Shown piece by piece: positions 1 to 10,021 of a stretch of 64,000 bases of DNA; positions within the stretch are counted from its first letter, which is position 1, and each line of letters opens with the position of its first letter. The notes below the pieces were generated by a model, which saw nothing but the letters and a program-made list of their open reading frames with translations, ran no database searches and had not been told where the DNA came from. The stretch is from Streptococcus suis (GTDB lineage: Bacteria; Bacillota; Bacilli; Lactobacillales; Streptococcaceae), in assembly GCA_024583055.1 (NCBI GenBank), contig CP102145.1, positions 2,046,001-2,110,000 on the forward strand, written 5' to 3'. The translations under genes were made by a program, and so were the position numbers.

Positions 1-2189
1 ATGACATTGACTCAACATCTCTTTACTATGCTAACAAGGTCAAAGATGGCAAGGGACTCTTGGATACAGATAGCTACATCGTTGTCTGGACAACGACTCC
101 ATTTACAGTAACGGCATCTCGCGGTTTGACAATGGGAGCAGACATTGACTATGTCTTGGTTCAACCAGCTGGTTCTGAGCGTAAGTATGTCTTGGCAGAA
201 GCCTTGGTTGATAGCTTGGCAGTTAAATTTGGTTGGGAATCCTTCGAAGTGATTTCAAAACACAAGGGTGCTGAATTTGAATATATCGTGACCGAACACC
301 CATGGGATAGAGAAGTGGATGAATTGGTCATCTTGGGTGACCATGTTACCACAGACTCAGGTACTGGAATCGTCCATACGGCTCCAGGATTTGGTGAAGA
401 CGACTACAATGTCGGTGTCAAATATGGCTTGGAAGTTGCTGTAACTGTCAACGAACGTGGCTTGATGAATGAAGCTGCGGGTCCTGATTTTGAAGGTCAA
501 TTCTATGATAAGGTTGTGCCAACTGTTAAGGAAAAATTGGGTGACTTGCTCCTTGCTAGTGAAGTGATCAATCACTCCTACCCATTTGACTGGAGAACCA
601 AGAAACCAATCATCTGGCGTGCAGTGCCACAGTGGTTTGCCTCTGTTTCCAAATTCCGTCAGGAAATCTTGGACCAAATCGAAGCAACAACTTTCAATCC
701 ATCTTGGGGTAAAACACGTCTTTACAACATGATCCGTGACCGTGGTGACTGGGTCATCTCACGTCAGCGTGCTTGGGGTGTGCCGCTTCCAATCTTCTAT
801 GCAGAAGATGGTACAGCCATTATGACCAAGGAAGTGACAGACCACGTTGCTGCCCTTTTTGAAGAGCATGGTTCTATTATCTGGTGGAAATCAGAAGCAA
901 AAGACCTCTTGCCAGCAGGCTTCACCCATCCAGGTTCACCAAATGGCGAATTTACCAAAGAAACAGACATCATGGACGTATGGTTTGACTCAGGTTCATC
1001 TTGGAATGGCGTTATGAATGCCCGTGAAAACCTTGCCTACCCAGCAGACCTCTACCTAGAAGGTTCTGACCAATACCGTGGTTGGTTTAACTCATCCTTG
1101 ATCACCTCTGTAGCCGTAAATGGTCATGCCCCATACAAAGCTATCTTGTCACAGGGCTTTGTCCTTGATGGTAAAGGCATGAAGATGTCTAAATCATTGG
1201 GGAATACCATCCTTCCAAGTGATGTTGAAAAACAATTTGGTGCAGAAATCTTGCGTCTGTGGGTGACATCCGTTGATACTTCAAACGACGTACGTGTGTC
1301 TATGGATATTCTTGGACAGGTTTCTGAAACCTACCGTAAAATCCGTAATACCCTTCGCTTCTTGATTGCCAACACTTCTGATTTCAATCCTGCAAGTGAT
1401 GCGGTGGCATACGAAGAGCTTCGTTCTGTTGACCAGTATCTCTTGGTGAAATTCAACAAATTGGTAGCTCAAATTCGTGAAGCCTACGACAATTATGATT
1501 TCATGGCTATTTACAAATCTGTAGTAAACTTTGTAACACTTGATTTGTCAGCCTTTTACCTCGATTTTGCCAAAGATGTCGTCTACATTGATGGTGCTAA
1601 ATCACTTTCTCGTCGTCAGATGCAGACAGTTTTCTATGACATCTTGGTCAAAATTACCAAGCTCTTGACTCCGATCTTGCCACATACGGCAGAAGAAATC
1701 TGGTCATACTTGGAACACGAAGCAGAAGAATTTGTACAATTGGCGGAAATGCCAGAGGTGGAAACCTTTGCTAATGAAGCGCAGCTTTTGGTTGACTGGG
1801 AAAACTTTATGGTCTTCCGTACAAAAGCTCAAAAAGCCTTGGAAGAAGCACGTAATGCTAAAGTGATTGGTAAGTCACTTGAAGCTCATTTGACTGCCTA
1901 TGTCTCAGTTGAAACCCAGTCCTTCTTGGAGAGCTTGAATGCAGACCTTGCTCAGTTGCTCATCGTTTCAAACTTGACAGTAACCACGGAAGCAGCTCCT
2001 GAAAGTGCACTTGTGGTGGATGAAGTTGCCTTTGCAGTAGAACGTGCAGCAGGTGAAGTGTGTGATCGTTGTCGACGCATTGATACTAGTGTTGCAGAGC
2101 GCAGTTATGGAGCGACAATCTGTGACCACTGTGCAAGTGTTGTAGAAGAAAACTTTGCTGAAGCAGTAGCAACTGGATTTGAGGCATAA
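1..2189 (+). CDS. ileS: isoleucine--tRNA ligase, 5'-truncated by window
   Basis: Class Ia aminoacyl-tRNA synthetase that charges tRNA-Ile in the cytosol. The reading frame is open from base 3, so the start and the HIGH motif lie outside the window. Visible parts are the editing-domain motif WTTTPFT near base 90, the KMSKS loop (KMSKSLGN, about 1182-1205), the anticodon-binding region, and a C-terminal zinc knuckle (CDRC and CDHC, about 2060-2140). About 729 residues are present, against roughly 930 for the family. It ends at TAA 2187-2189 and is followed at once by a terminator. The identity is secure; only the 5' part is missing. Confidence 0.97.
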   Translation, partial: DIDSTSLYYANKVKDGKGLLDTDSYIVVWTTTPFTVTASRGLTMGADIDYVLVQPAGSERKYVLAEALVDSLAVKFGWESFEVISKHKGAEFEYIVTEHPWDREVDELVILGDHVTTDSGTGIVHTAPGFGEDDYNVGVKYGLEVAVTVNERGLMNEAAGPDFEGQFYDKVVPTVKEKLGDLLLASEVINHSYPFDWRTKKPIIWRAVPQWFASVSKFRQEILDQIEATTFNPSWGKTRLYNMIRDRGDWVISRQRAWGVPLPIFYAEDGTAIMTKEVTDHVAALFEEHGSIIWWKSEAKDLLPAGFTHPGSPNGEFTKETDIMDVWFDSGSSWNGVMNARENLAYPADLYLEGSDQYRGWFNSSLITSVAVNGHAPYKAILSQGFVLDGKGMKMSKSLGNTILPSDVEKQFGAEILRLWVTSVDTSNDVRVSMDILGQVSETYRKIRNTLRFLIANTSDFNPASDAVAYEELRSVDQYLLVKFNKLVAQIREAYDNYDFMAIYKSVVNFVTLDLSAFYLDFAKDVVYIDGAKSLSRRQMQTVFYDILVKITKLLTPILPHTAEEIWSYLEHEAEEFVQLAEMPEVETFANEAQLLVDWENFMVFRTKAQKALEEARNAKVIGKSLEAHLTAYVSVETQSFLESLNADLAQLLIVSNLTVTTEAAPESALVVDEVAFAVERAAGEVCDRCRRIDTSVAERSYGATICDHCASVVEENFAEAVATGFEA

Positions 2190-2199
2190 TGATATGACA

Positions 2200-2225
2200 A
2201 AGTCTATCGAAAGATAGGCTTTTTC
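2200..2225 (+). terminator. ileS terminator
   Basis: AAGTCTATC / GATAGGCTT hairpin with a GAAA loop, followed by a T tract, 10 nt after the ileS stop. Confidence 0.75.
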
Positions 2226-2234
2226 GTCTAAAAA

Positions 2235-2255
2235 AAGAAACCGTTCTGGTTTCTT
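2235..2255 (-). terminator. terminator of the DUF1827 gene
   Basis: AAGAAACC / GGTTTCTT stem. On the minus strand it runs into a T7 tract. The stop codon of the DUF1827 gene lies inside the stem, so the hairpin overlaps the last codon. Confidence 0.7.
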
Positions 2256-2562
2256 AGATTTCGCTGACGATTGGGAAGGACATCTCAATCAATTTATCTG
2301 TGTGGATTGTGCGGATGGCTGCTTTGTTTATCTTCCGTTCATCAATCTTGCGATGAAGGAAAAAATCACGGATTTTTTCAATTTCTGACTGTTGGACAGA
2401 GCGGTATTTATTGCTGATGAGGAGTTCGTAGTGGCGGGGAGCCTGAGTGAAGATAACATCAGTATTTCCCGCAGAATAAGTCTCTACCAAAAATGCATCC
2501 GTATTGGCAAGTTGATTTTGAACCAACTGGCTATGGCTATTGGTTGTATTTATAATTTTCAT
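2254..2562 (-). CDS. DUF1827 family protein
   Basis: A 102-residue small soluble protein starting MKIINTTNSH. From memory, this matches DUF1827, a family restricted to streptococci and relatives and often encoded near clpE, as here. There is no signal peptide or membrane segment. The C-terminal half is rich in charged residues with a likely helix (EIEKIRDFFLHRKIDERK). The function is unknown. It is convergent with ileS and lies downstream of the NUDIX gene on the same strand, 62 nt away. The family call rests on recalled sequence similarity only. Confidence 0.75.
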   Translation of the reverse strand: MKIINTTNSHSQLVQNQLANTDAFLVETYSAGNTDVIFTQAPRHYELLISNKYRSVQQSEIEKIRDFFLHRKIDERKINKAAIRTIHTDKLIEMSFPIVSEI

Positions 2563-2624
2563 GCAAAACCTCCTCTAACTCTATGGCTTCATTATAGCAC
2601 TATCAGCAAGATTTGACTAGTCTT

Positions 2625-3080
2625 TTATAGTGTTTTTTGATCTAAAATCCATTGTTGCACGCCCCATTTATGGCTACCTCGTTTTAATTTTTCAAGGGCT
2701 TCTTGGATGGGAAACCAGGCAAGATGATTAAAATCTTCTAGTGGTTGTCCGATTTGATGATAGCTCTTAACCTGGTAGATGTAGGCAGGGTTGTGGAAGT
2801 GGGTATCTCGGTGGCTGGAATAAAAATATTCATCCGCCTGGCCATAATAATGCCCAATTTCAGCTGTAAATCCCAGTTCTTCCATCAATTCTCTTTCCAG
2901 GGCAATGAGGTGGTTTTCGCCTTTTTCAATTTCTCCACCCGGTAAAAACCAGGCGCCATTTGGTGCTTGAACCAGGATAATCTTATCATTTTCTTCATTT
3001 GGAATAACAGCATAGACTCCCTGGCGTAATTGATAGTCGACTCCTACTTGTTTTTCTCCAAATACTGCAATCTGTTCCAT
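2625..3080 (-). CDS. NUDIX hydrolase
   Basis: A 151-residue NUDIX-fold pyrophosphohydrolase. It cleaves a nucleoside diphosphate linked to some other moiety; the substrate cannot be read from the sequence. The NUDIX box is complete at about residues 48-70: GGEIEKGE, then REL-EELGF, fitting Gx5Ex7REUxEExGU with all metal-binding Glu residues present. The N-terminal strand region (VDYQLRQGVYAVIP) and the tail WGVQQWILDQ are typical of MutT-like proteins in lactic acid bacteria. It is probably co-directional with the DUF1827 gene and divergent from the next hydrolase gene. Confidence 0.88.
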   Translation of the reverse strand: MEQIAVFGEKQVGVDYQLRQGVYAVIPNEENDKIILVQAPNGAWFLPGGEIEKGENHLIALERELMEELGFTAEIGHYYGQADEYFYSSHRDTHFHNPAYIYQVKSYHQIGQPLEDFNHLAWFPIQEALEKLKRGSHKWGVQQWILDQKTL

Positions 3081-3236
3081 ATTTTCCTCGCTTGATGTTT
3101 AAGAGCTTGAATTGTTAACATTATACCATTTTTTCATTATTTTTCCTTATGGAAGATGTTATTAAGTGTAATAATTTCCAGGCTCTATAATGTGCTATAC
3201 TTAGATTATGGAAAACGATTACAAAAGGAGGGGCTC

Positions 3237-4235
3237 ATGAAGGAAATCTATCCAAATATTTATACTTTTCCCATTGTATTGCCCAATAGTCCATTGAGAG
3301 AAATCCATGTTTACGTGATAAAAAGTCCGGAAAGGTCGGTCCTGATTGACACGGGCTACAATCATCCAGAATCTTTTGAAGCTATGTTAGCAGGATTGGC
3401 TGAATTAGGATTGGAAATGAAGGATGTTGACCTGGTTTTGACCCATCTTCATGCTGATCACACAGGGCTAGCGACAAGGTTTTATCAGGCTGGCGCTAAA
3501 ATTTATGCTGGTCATGTGGATGGGATTTTGATGAATGAGATGGCAACGGGTCCTTATTGGGACAGGATGAATGATTATCGTCAGCTATATGGTATCTCCA
3601 GGGATGAGATGGCTGTGGAGGACAACCCTGGTTTCAAGTTTCATCTACCTAGTCAGGTCCCTTTTGATATTCTTGAGATTGGCAAGTATTTCAAGGTTGG
3701 AGGCTTTAAATTTGAAATTATCAATCTCCAAGGCCATACACCAGGGCACATCGGTTTATTGGACCGTCAGAAACAGCTCTTAATTGGAGGAGATACGGTT
3801 CTGGATCCGATTACTCCTAATATTACCTTTTGGGGATGGGATTATCCCAATATCCTAGGAACCTATCTAGCAACCCTGGATAAATTAAGACGAACACCGC
3901 TGCGTTTAATCTTGCCTGGCCATCGTAAGCCTATTGAAAATCATTTGGAGCGGATTGGAGTTTTAGAAACCCATCATTTTGAACGTTTACAGGAAATTTT
4001 AGATAGCATTTCGGAGGGTGAAAAGGTCACTGTCAGGGATGTATCGGCACGGATTAGTTGGCGCATTAAGGCTGATAGTTGGGAGGCCTTTCCAAAGGCT
4101 CAGAAATGGTTTGCTAGCGGTGAGACCATGGCCCACCTAGATTATTTGGTGCATACGGAACATCTAACTATGACTATAGAAGATGGCGTTGCACAGTTTG
4201 TCAAATTGCGTTCCAACATCACTCCTGTTGATTGA
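3237..4235 (+). CDS. MBL-fold metallo-hydrolase
   Basis: A 332-residue metallo-beta-lactamase-fold hydrolase. The dinuclear metal site is intact: THLHADHTG (HxHxDH) near residue 75, a further His in GHTPGH, Asp in GGDTVLD, and the late His in LPGHRKP. The start is ATG 3237, preceded by AAAGGAGG at 7 nt. An upstream in-frame start at 3156 is possible but lacks such a site and would add a 27-residue tail. A -10-like TATAAT lies at 3186. The C-terminal 80 residues form a helical domain seen in glyoxalase-II-like or lactonase-like relatives. The substrate is unknown. It is convergent with clpE. Confidence 0.88.
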   Translation: MKEIYPNIYTFPIVLPNSPLREIHVYVIKSPERSVLIDTGYNHPESFEAMLAGLAELGLEMKDVDLVLTHLHADHTGLATRFYQAGAKIYAGHVDGILMNEMATGPYWDRMNDYRQLYGISRDEMAVEDNPGFKFHLPSQVPFDILEIGKYFKVGGFKFEIINLQGHTPGHIGLLDRQKQLLIGGDTVLDPITPNITFWGWDYPNILGTYLATLDKLRRTPLRLILPGHRKPIENHLERIGVLETHHFERLQEILDSISEGEKVTVRDVSARISWRIKADSWEAFPKAQKWFASGETMAHLDYLVHTEHLTMTIEDGVAQFVKLRSNITPVD

Positions 4236-4334
4236 TTTCTTCATCAGTTATAGGGCGGGCAAGGATGATTGGTTGCAAATAGGCGCTCTTGCGATCATCT
4301 CGATGTTCGCGATGATTTAGTTTTTTCTCTTTCA

Positions 4335-4371
4335 AAAACAGAACCTGTTCGTTTGAAACAGGCTCTGTTTT
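4335..4371. terminator. bidirectional terminator between hydrolase and clpE
   Basis: AAAACAGAACCTGTT pairs with AACAGGCTCTGTTTT (15 positions with one mismatch, a G-U pair on the minus strand). T-rich runs lie on both sides, so it can serve both convergent genes. Confidence 0.75.
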
Positions 4372-4404
4372 CTTTTTATAGATGAAACTAGACTGAGTAT
4401 CCCT

Positions 4405-6657
4405 TTAGACTTCTTTGACTTTGGCGACGGTTTGCGCCTTAATCTGAATGTCTCCCTTGCTGGACATGACAGCGCGAAGATTTTTCTCCGTTGGATTTTC
4501 CAGATAGAAGTCCGTGATAGCATCTTCAATCTGGTCTTGAATGGTTCGTCGGAGCGGACGGGCACCCATTTTTGGATCATAGCCCAGGTCGACCAATTTT
4601 TCCTTGACCTTGTCTGTCACATGGAGGCTGATGCCGTTGGCAAACAAGCGCTTGTTGACATCTTCCAGCATGAGGCTGACAATTTCAAGCAGATTATCCT
4701 TACTAAGCGGCTGGAATTCGATGATACCGTCGAAACGGTTCATAAATTCTGGGCTGAAGAAGTTACCAAGCTGACCGAGGACTGATTGAGCCCGCCCTTC
4801 CATAGCAGCACCGAAACCGACAGAGGCCTCAACCTTGCCAGTACCGGCATTGGAGGTCATGATAATGATAGTATCTTTGAAGGAAACAGTCCGACCTTGC
4901 CCGTCTGTCAAGCGACCGTCATCCAGGACCTGCAAGAACATGTGCATGACATCTGGATGGGCCTTTTCTACCTCATCCAGGAGAATGAGCGAGTAGGGAT
5001 TGCGGCGCACTTTCTCAGTCAATTGCCCGGCCTCTTCATAGCCGACATAGCCTGGAGGGGCACCGACCAATTTGGCAACGGCGTGTTTTTCCATGTACTC
5101 AGACATATCAAAGCGAATCATACTATCAGCTGAGCCGAAGAGCTCGATGGCCAGCTGTTTAGAAAGCTCGGTCTTACCGACACCGGTTGGACCAACGAAA
5201 AGGAAGGAACCGATTGGACGGTTGGGCGCACCCAATCCGACGCGATTGCGACGAATGGCCTTGGCAATCTTATCCACGGCATCGTCTTGGCCAATCACAT
5301 GAGCCTTGAGGTCGCTAGCTAGGTTGATGAGTTGAGATTGTTCTTTCTCCTTCAAATCGCCGACAGGAATATTGGTTTTCTGCTCGATAATGGCCTCAAT
5401 TTCCTTCTCAGTAATGAGTGGAATGTCCTCTTCACTGATAGTCGCCTGCTGCATTTCCTTGTATTTAGCAATCTGGTCGCGGAAGTAAGCAGCTTTTTCG
5501 TAGTCTTCATCACGAGTAGCCTGGGCTTTGCGATTTTCAGCATCGATCAGGCGTTGGTCAATCTCTTTCGGATCAATGAAATTGAGAGTCAGGTTCATCT
5601 TGGAACCCGCCTCATCCAAGAGGTCAATGGCCTTGTCAGGCAGGAATCGGTCCTGGATGTAGCGGTTGGAAAGGACAGCTGCAGCTTCAATAGCCTGATC
5701 TGAATACTTAACGTGGTGGTAGTCCTGGTACTTAGCCTGGATGCCCTTGAGAATGGTAATGGTCTCTTCGACGCTTGGCTCCTCAACCTTGACAGGTTGC
5801 ATGCGGCGTTCCAAGGCGGCGTCCTTCTCGATAATACGATATTCATTGAGGGTGGTTGCTCCGACCAGTTGCATTTCGCCACGGGCAAGAGCTGGTTTGA
5901 GAATGTTGCCGGCATCCATGTTGCCGTCGCCAGCAGAACCTGCTCCGACAATTTCATGGATTTCGTCGATAAAGAGGATGACTTCCTTACGGTTGCGAAT
6001 TTCCTCCATTAGTTTTTGCATGCGTTCTTCAAATTGTCCACGGATACCTGTTCCTTGCACTAAGCTAACAACGTCTAGGCGGATAACTTCCTTATTTTGG
6101 AGTTTATGTGGGACATCTCCGTCTACGATTTTCTGGGCCAGACCTTCGACAACGGCCGTTTTACCAACACCGGGCTCACCGATGAGGACGGGGTTGTTCT
6201 TGGTCCGGCGGTTGAGAATCTCAATTACGCGAGTGATTTCTTGGTCGCGTCCGATAACCGGGTCAATATCTCCACGACGAGCAATCTCGGTCACGTTAAT
6301 ACCAAATTCTTCCAAGAGGCCGTTTGGCTGTTGCGGTGCTTGCGGGATACCTCCGCCAGGCTGATTGGAGCGGCCGCCGCCTCGGTTCCCTCCTCCAGAC
6401 TGGGTCGGAGGTGTCTGGTTGCGGTCACGTCCAGCTGGTGTGTTGTCAGGGTATCCTCCCAAATGATTGAAAAATTCACTGAAGGGATCCATGTTGTTAG
6501 GGTTGAAGTCGCCTAGGCCACGGAGAATGGCGTTGTTGGGGTCAGTCTTCATGATTTGGTAGCAGTTGTGGCAGAGGTCGACCTGCTGTTGTTTGCCGTT
6601 GAGGTTGGTGTAGAGATGGATGGTTGCGTCATTGATGTTACAGTTTTTGCAGAGCAT
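4405..6657 (-). CDS. clpE: ATP-dependent Clp protease ATP-binding subunit ClpE
   Basis: A 750-residue class I HSP100 unfoldase that feeds substrates to ClpP and, by family knowledge, helps switch off CtsR repression after heat stress. It has an N-terminal zinc finger (CKNC at residues 3-6 and CHNC near 29-32), a Gly/Asn-rich linker, a first AAA+ module (GEPGVGKT, about 163-170), a short UVR-type coiled coil in the middle, and a second AAA+ module (GPTGVGKT). The start is ATG 6657 with AAAGAGGTAG upstream. The short N-domain with zinc finger distinguishes it from ClpC and ClpB. A CtsR operator overlaps its promoter. Confidence 0.96.
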   Translation of the reverse strand: MLCKNCNINDATIHLYTNLNGKQQQVDLCHNCYQIMKTDPNNAILRGLGDFNPNNMDPFSEFFNHLGGYPDNTPAGRDRNQTPPTQSGGGNRGGGRSNQPGGGIPQAPQQPNGLLEEFGINVTEIARRGDIDPVIGRDQEITRVIEILNRRTKNNPVLIGEPGVGKTAVVEGLAQKIVDGDVPHKLQNKEVIRLDVVSLVQGTGIRGQFEERMQKLMEEIRNRKEVILFIDEIHEIVGAGSAGDGNMDAGNILKPALARGEMQLVGATTLNEYRIIEKDAALERRMQPVKVEEPSVEETITILKGIQAKYQDYHHVKYSDQAIEAAAVLSNRYIQDRFLPDKAIDLLDEAGSKMNLTLNFIDPKEIDQRLIDAENRKAQATRDEDYEKAAYFRDQIAKYKEMQQATISEEDIPLITEKEIEAIIEQKTNIPVGDLKEKEQSQLINLASDLKAHVIGQDDAVDKIAKAIRRNRVGLGAPNRPIGSFLFVGPTGVGKTELSKQLAIELFGSADSMIRFDMSEYMEKHAVAKLVGAPPGYVGYEEAGQLTEKVRRNPYSLILLDEVEKAHPDVMHMFLQVLDDGRLTDGQGRTVSFKDTIIIMTSNAGTGKVEASVGFGAAMEGRAQSVLGQLGNFFSPEFMNRFDGIIEFQPLSKDNLLEIVSLMLEDVNKRLFANGISLHVTDKVKEKLVDLGYDPKMGARPLRRTIQDQIEDAITDFYLENPTEKNLRAVMSSKGDIQIKAQTVAKVKEV

Positions 6658-6699
6658 AATTCTACCTCTTTCTTTGAAAAATGTGACCTTTGCTCAAAT

Positions 6700-6753
6700 G
6701 GTCAATAAAGGTCAAATATAATTTAATTATAACAAGTTTTAGGAAAAAATCAA
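6700..6753 (-). promoter_or_regulatory. clpE promoter with CtsR box
   Basis: On the minus strand, TTGATT (6753-6748), a 16-nt spacer, then TATAAT (6731-6726). Just downstream of the -10 lies a CtsR-type direct repeat, read on the plus strand as GGTCAAT-AAA-GGTCAAA (6700-6716), with one mismatch to the published heptad pair. This predicts CtsR repression and heat induction of clpE. Confidence 0.85.
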
Positions 6754-6879
6754 GAAATTGCTATGTGCTAGTCTATTTGCAGAAAAATGTGCGAGTATAT
6801 GCAACAAAAACGTGTAAAAAAGAGACTTTTCAGTTACTTTGTGGTAAAATATACCTATACTAAGAAGAGGAGAAAGATT

Positions 6880-7110
6880 ATGGAATCACACTTAGTGAGA
6901 ATCATCAATCGTCTGGAAGCGATGGCGGGTGATGGTGGTACCCTCAAGCGTAATTTTGAGCGTGAAGGTGTTGTCGTTGCTGAAGTTGCCTACAGCTACG
7001 ATGAAGAAAATGGTTCAGTATATACCTTGCGTGATGTTGCTGCTCGTGAAACCTATACGTTTGACAGCATCGACTTGATTGCAATGGAAATCTACGAATT
7101 GTTGTACTAA
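6880..7110 (+). CDS. DUF1797 family protein
   Basis: A 76-residue small acidic protein starting MESHLVRIINRLEAM. It matches the DUF1797/YkuJ-like family as I remember it, in length and in the conserved ending IDLIAMEIYELLY. The start is ATG 6880 after AAGAGGAGA; an upstream in-frame start would add 31 basic residues with no ribosome-binding site. The function is not established. It is a single gene with its own terminator, divergent from clpE. There is no transmembrane segment. Confidence 0.8.
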   Translation: MESHLVRIINRLEAMAGDGGTLKRNFEREGVVVAEVAYSYDEENGSVYTLRDVAARETYTFDSIDLIAMEIYELLY

Positions 7111-7123
7111 TAAGTAGTAGAAT

Positions 7124-7143
7124 GCACCTTCGGGTGCTTTTTA
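7124..7143 (+). terminator. terminator after DUF1797 gene
   Basis: GCACC-TTCG-GGTGC hairpin followed by TTTTTAGTTT. Confidence 0.85.
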
Positions 7144-7237
7144 GTTTAAATGATGAATATTTTAGACAGGGATGTTGCATATTTATTCACGACGTGGTAT
7201 AGTAGTGAGTATATGAAAAAATGGAGTAGTGGATGAA

Positions 7238-7918
7238 ATGAATTTTTCTTTTTTGAATGATTATATTGCTTATTTTAATTATGGAGCCTTGGTAACTCTC
7301 ATCATTGCCAGCTTTGTCGTGCTTTTCGGGAGCATCATCGGTATCTTGTTAGCCTTTGCCCAGCGGAGCAAGTATAAAATCTTGGCTTGGTTTGCCAATA
7401 TCTATGTATGGATTTTCCGTGGTACGCCAATGGTGGTGCAGATTATGATTGGTTTTACCATGACACACATTGCGGCACCGACCTTCCAGTTGGGGATTTT
7501 GTCTGTTGACTTGACCCGTCTTTTACCAGGTATTATTATCCTATCGATGAACTCAGGTGCCTATGTGTCAGAGGTGGTCCGGGCAGGTATCAACGCGGTT
7601 CCTAAAGGGCAGCTGGAGGCGGCCTATTCTCTAGGGATTAGACCAAAACAGGCCATGCGTTATGTCATCATGCCACAGGCCATTAAGAATATCCTTCCAG
7701 CTTTGGGAAATGAATTTGTGACCATTGTCAAAGATAGCTCACTCCTGTCTACGATTGGGGTTATGGAGCTTTGGAATGGGGCAACGACGGTTTCGTCTAC
7801 GACTTATATTCCTTTGGAGCCACTGATTTTTGCAGCATTTTATTACTTGATTTTGACCAGCTTGCTGACGCTTGTCATCCAGCATTTTGAGAAGAAAATG
7901 AACAAGGGAGGCCATTAA
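7238..7918 (+). CDS. amino-acid ABC transporter permease
   Basis: A 226-residue inner-membrane permease of the polar amino-acid (HisM/GlnP) family. About five membrane segments are visible. The cytoplasmic EAA loop is [22 protein letters not shown] (read in two parts), which contacts the ATPase. The start chosen is ATG 7238, with GGAG 11 nt upstream; a GTG at 7229 would sit only 2 nt from that site. It is followed 1 nt later by its ATPase gene. No substrate-binding protein gene is adjacent, so substrate choice (often glutamine or cystine) cannot be read here. Confidence 0.92.
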   Translation: MNFSFLNDYIAYFNYGALVTLIIASFVVLFGSIIGILLAFAQRSKYKILAWFANIYVWIFRGTPMVVQIMIGFTMTHIAAPTFQLGILSVDLTRLLPGIIILSMNSGAYVSEVVRAGINAVPKGQLEAAYSLGIRPKQAMRYVIMPQAIKNILPALGNEFVTIVKDSSLLSTIGVMELWNGATTVSSTTYIPLEPLIFAAFYYLILTSLLTLVIQHFEKKMNKGGH

Positions 7919-7919
7919 G

Positions 7920-8654
7920 ATGGCGGAAACAATTATTTCAATTAGAGATTTACACAAGTATTTCGGGGAAAATGAAGTTCTGAAAGGAATTGACTTGGAT
8001 GTGGAGCAGGGAGAGGTAGTGGTTATTATCGGACCGTCAGGCTCTGGGAAATCGACTTTCTTGCGGACCATGAACCTACTTGAGGTACCAACCAAGGGGA
8101 CGGTGACCTTTGAGGGCGTGGATATTACGGATAAGTCCAACGATATTTTCAAGATGCGTGAGAAGATGGGCATGGTCTTCCAGCAGTTTAATCTATTTCC
8201 CAATATGACTGTACTGGAAAATATCACCCTTTCGCCTATTAAGACCAAGGGGATTGCCAAGGTAGAGGCTGAGAAAAAAGCCTTGGAATTGTTAGAAAAG
8301 GTTGGTTTGCCAGACAAGGCCCAGGCCTATCCACAAAGTCTCTCAGGTGGTCAGCAACAGCGGATTGCCATTGCGCGTGGTCTGGCTATGGAACCAGATG
8401 TGCTCCTCTTTGATGAGCCGACATCTGCCCTTGACCCTGAAATGGTTGGAGAGGTATTGGCGGTTATGAAGGATTTGGCCAAGGCTGGGATGACCATGGT
8501 TATCGTGACCCATGAGATGGGCTTTGCCAAGGAGGTCGCAGACCGAGTAATCTTCATGGATGGGGGCTATATCGTTGAGATGGGTAGTCCTGAATCAGTC
8601 TTTGACCAGACCAAGGAAGAGCGAACCAAGGACTTCTTATCTAAGGTACTATAG
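7920..8654 (+). CDS. amino-acid ABC transporter ATP-binding protein
   Basis: A 244-residue GlnQ/HisP-type ATPase that powers the adjacent permease. Walker A is GPSGSGKS (about 37-44), the Q-loop is in [10 protein letters not shown], the signature is LSGGQQQR, Walker B with catalytic Glu is [12 protein letters not shown], and the switch His is in VTHEMGFA. The start ATG 7920 follows GGGAGG, and the upstream stop is 2 nt away, so the pair is translationally coupled. The solute-binding partner must be encoded elsewhere. The operon ends in a terminator at 8661. Confidence 0.94.
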   Translation: MAETIISIRDLHKYFGENEVLKGIDLDVEQGEVVVIIGPSGSGKSTFLRTMNLLEVPTKGTVTFEGVDITDKSNDIFKMREKMGMVFQQFNLFPNMTVLENITLSPIKTKGIAKVEAEKKALELLEKVGLPDKAQAYPQSLSGGQQQRIAIARGLAMEPDVLLFDEPTSALDPEMVGEVLAVMKDLAKAGMTMVIVTHEMGFAKEVADRVIFMDGGYIVEMGSPESVFDQTKEERTKDFLSKVL

Positions 8655-8660
8655 ACCAGT

Positions 8661-8686
8661 AACTCCGGCATTGTTCGGGGTTTTTC
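8661..8686 (+). terminator. terminator of the ABC transporter operon
   Basis: AACTCCG / CGGGGTT hairpin with a T-rich 3' flank, 6 nt after the stop. Confidence 0.75.
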
Positions 8687-8714
8687 TTGTTTTTTTGAAA
8701 AATAGCAGAGCAGG

Positions 8715-8744
8715 TTGGGAAATTGTCCCTGTTTTTTGTATAAT
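8715..8744 (+). promoter_or_regulatory. folD promoter
   Basis: TTGGGA (8715-8720), 18-nt spacer, TATAAT (8739-8744), 24 nt before the folD start. Confidence 0.7.
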
Positions 8745-8768
8745 GAAAGAAAACAATAAGGAGTTGGC

Positions 8769-9614
8769 ATGACAATTATTGATGGTAAAGCCCTGGCGGT
8801 GAAATTGCAAACTGCCCTGGCAGACAAGGTCGCAGAAATGAAAGAAAAGACAGGCTTGGTTCCAGGTCTTGTGGTCATTTTGGTTGGTGAAGATCCTGCC
8901 AGCCAGGTCTATGTACGAAACAAGGAACGTTCGGCTTTGGCTGCTGGTTTTAAGAGTGACGTTGTTCGCCTTCCAGAGTCTATCTCAGAGAATGAATTAT
9001 TGGACCTGATTGACAAGTACAATCAAGATGAGAATTGGCACGGCATCCTGGTCCAACTGCCTCTACCTGTTCATATTGATGAAGAAAAGGTGCTCTTGGC
9101 TATTGATCCGGACAAGGATGTGGATGGGTTCCATCCGACAAATATGGGGAAACTCTGGTCTGGTCATGCAGTCATGATTCCTTCAACTCCTGCTGGAATT
9201 ATGGAGATGTTTAAGGAATACCAGATTGACTTGGAAGGTAAATCAGCCCTAGTCATTGGCCGTTCAAATATTGTTGGTAAGCCCATGGCCCAGCTCCTCT
9301 TGGATGCCAATGCGACTGTGACCATTGCCCATTCTCGGACCAAAAACTTGCCAGACTTGGCTCGTCAGGCGGATATTTTGGTGGTAGCTATCGGCCGTGG
9401 ACATTTTGTCACCAAGGAATTTGTCAAACCAGGTGCAGTTGTCATTGATGTGGGGATGAACCGTGATGAAAATGGCAAGCTGATTGGCGATGTCAAGTAT
9501 GATGAAGTTGCCGAACTTGCTAGTCACATCACCCCTGTTCCAGGTGGTGTCGGTCCGATGACCATTACCATGCTGATGGAGCAGACTTTCGAGGCTTTTA
9601 AGCGGTCATTATAG
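8769..9614 (+). CDS. folD: bifunctional methylene-THF dehydrogenase / cyclohydrolase
   Basis: A 281-residue cytosolic enzyme that interconverts 5,10-methylene-THF, methenyl-THF and 10-formyl-THF, supplying one-carbon units. Visible signatures are the catalytic Tyr and Lys region QVYVRNKE (about 50-57), [18 protein letters not shown], the Rossmann motif [13 protein letters not shown], and the C-terminal [10 protein letters not shown]. The length is typical. The start ATG 8769 has AAGGAG 7 nt upstream. It is monocistronic, with its own promoter and terminator. Confidence 0.97.
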   Translation: MTIIDGKALAVKLQTALADKVAEMKEKTGLVPGLVVILVGEDPASQVYVRNKERSALAAGFKSDVVRLPESISENELLDLIDKYNQDENWHGILVQLPLPVHIDEEKVLLAIDPDKDVDGFHPTNMGKLWSGHAVMIPSTPAGIMEMFKEYQIDLEGKSALVIGRSNIVGKPMAQLLLDANATVTIAHSRTKNLPDLARQADILVVAIGRGHFVTKEFVKPGAVVIDVGMNRDENGKLIGDVKYDEVAELASHITPVPGGVGPMTITMLMEQTFEAFKRSL

Positions 9615-9622
9615 AAGATGGA

Positions 9623-9646
9623 AGGGCAGGTTATTCTGCTCTTTTA
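9623..9646 (+). terminator. folD terminator
   Basis: AGGGCAG-GTTATT-CTGCTCTT hairpin running into TTTT, 9 nt after the stop. Confidence 0.7.
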
Positions 9647-9691
9647 TTACTGGTCAATATACATTTTTATAAATTCAGTCTTTAGACTGAT

Positions 9692-9836
9692 TATAATTTA
9701 TATGTAAAAGTTTACAATAAAGGTGTTCCTAGTAATGGGAACATCCTTTTACCCCAGGATTCAAGAATGCTTACAGTGGTTTTCTTGAATTTTCCTAATC
9801 TCCTTTAGGTGTCGACTGAGGTCGGCGCCTTTTCTG
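9692..9836 (+). ncRNA. possible structured small RNA in the folD intergenic region
   Basis: No gene lies between 9615 and 10021. This part holds a TATAAT at 9692-9697 without a convincing -35 box, then three successive hairpins: AAAGGTGTTCC / GGAACATCCTTT (9719-9748), ATTCAAGAA / TTCTTGAAT (about 9769-9790), and AGGTGTCGAC / GTCGGCGCCT (9806-9830) followed by TTTTCT. The last is a good rho-independent terminator. The series suggests a transcript of about 130 nt, but it could also be stacked terminators. No known RNA family was recognised. Confidence 0.3.
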
Positions 9837-9843
9837 TCACAAA

Positions 9844-9966
9844 AAAGGAGCGGGAAAGAACTCGACTAATGAAAAGAGAGTTCGTCTTCCCGCCCCCGCT
9901 CAGTTGATTAGGACTAGTTCGGAGCGTTAAACGCGAACGAAACTGCCAATCAACCCCTGCGTCAAT
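9844..9966 (-). repeat. degenerate intergenic repeat (family 1, minus copy)
   Basis: Read on the minus strand this contains GCAGGGGTTGATTGGCAG, TTTCGTTCGCGTTTAACGC and TCCGAACTAGTCC in order. The same string of words recurs at 44017-44120 and 44240-44292 on the plus strand with many substitutions, so it is one member of a dispersed family. It ends in inverted GC-rich words (GCGGGAA / TTCCCGC). It lies between folD and the zinc peptidase gene. Confidence 0.6.
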
Positions 9967-10021
9967 ATGTTTTTGCTAATCAAATAGCCAGAAGTTAGAC
10001 TTTATGCCCAACCTTAACATC

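Noticed and set aside
4332..4580. 82-codon minus-strand frame over the clpE 3' end
   Set aside because: Out of frame with the clpE product and rich in Arg/Lys/Ser typical of shadow frames.
5741..6364. 207-codon plus-strand frame antisense to clpE
   Set aside because: Low-complexity Arg/Ser/Ile composition and complete overlap with a well-supported gene.
7150..7200. GlnR box before the amino-acid ABC transporter
   Set aside because: TGTTGCATATTTATTCACG does not fit TGTNA-N7-TNACA on the second half; not supported.
9800..9836. tracrRNA-like 3' hairpin (AGGTGTCGAC...GTCGGCGCCT)
   Set aside because: No Cas gene, repeat array or anti-repeat in the window; the hairpin alone is an ordinary terminator.
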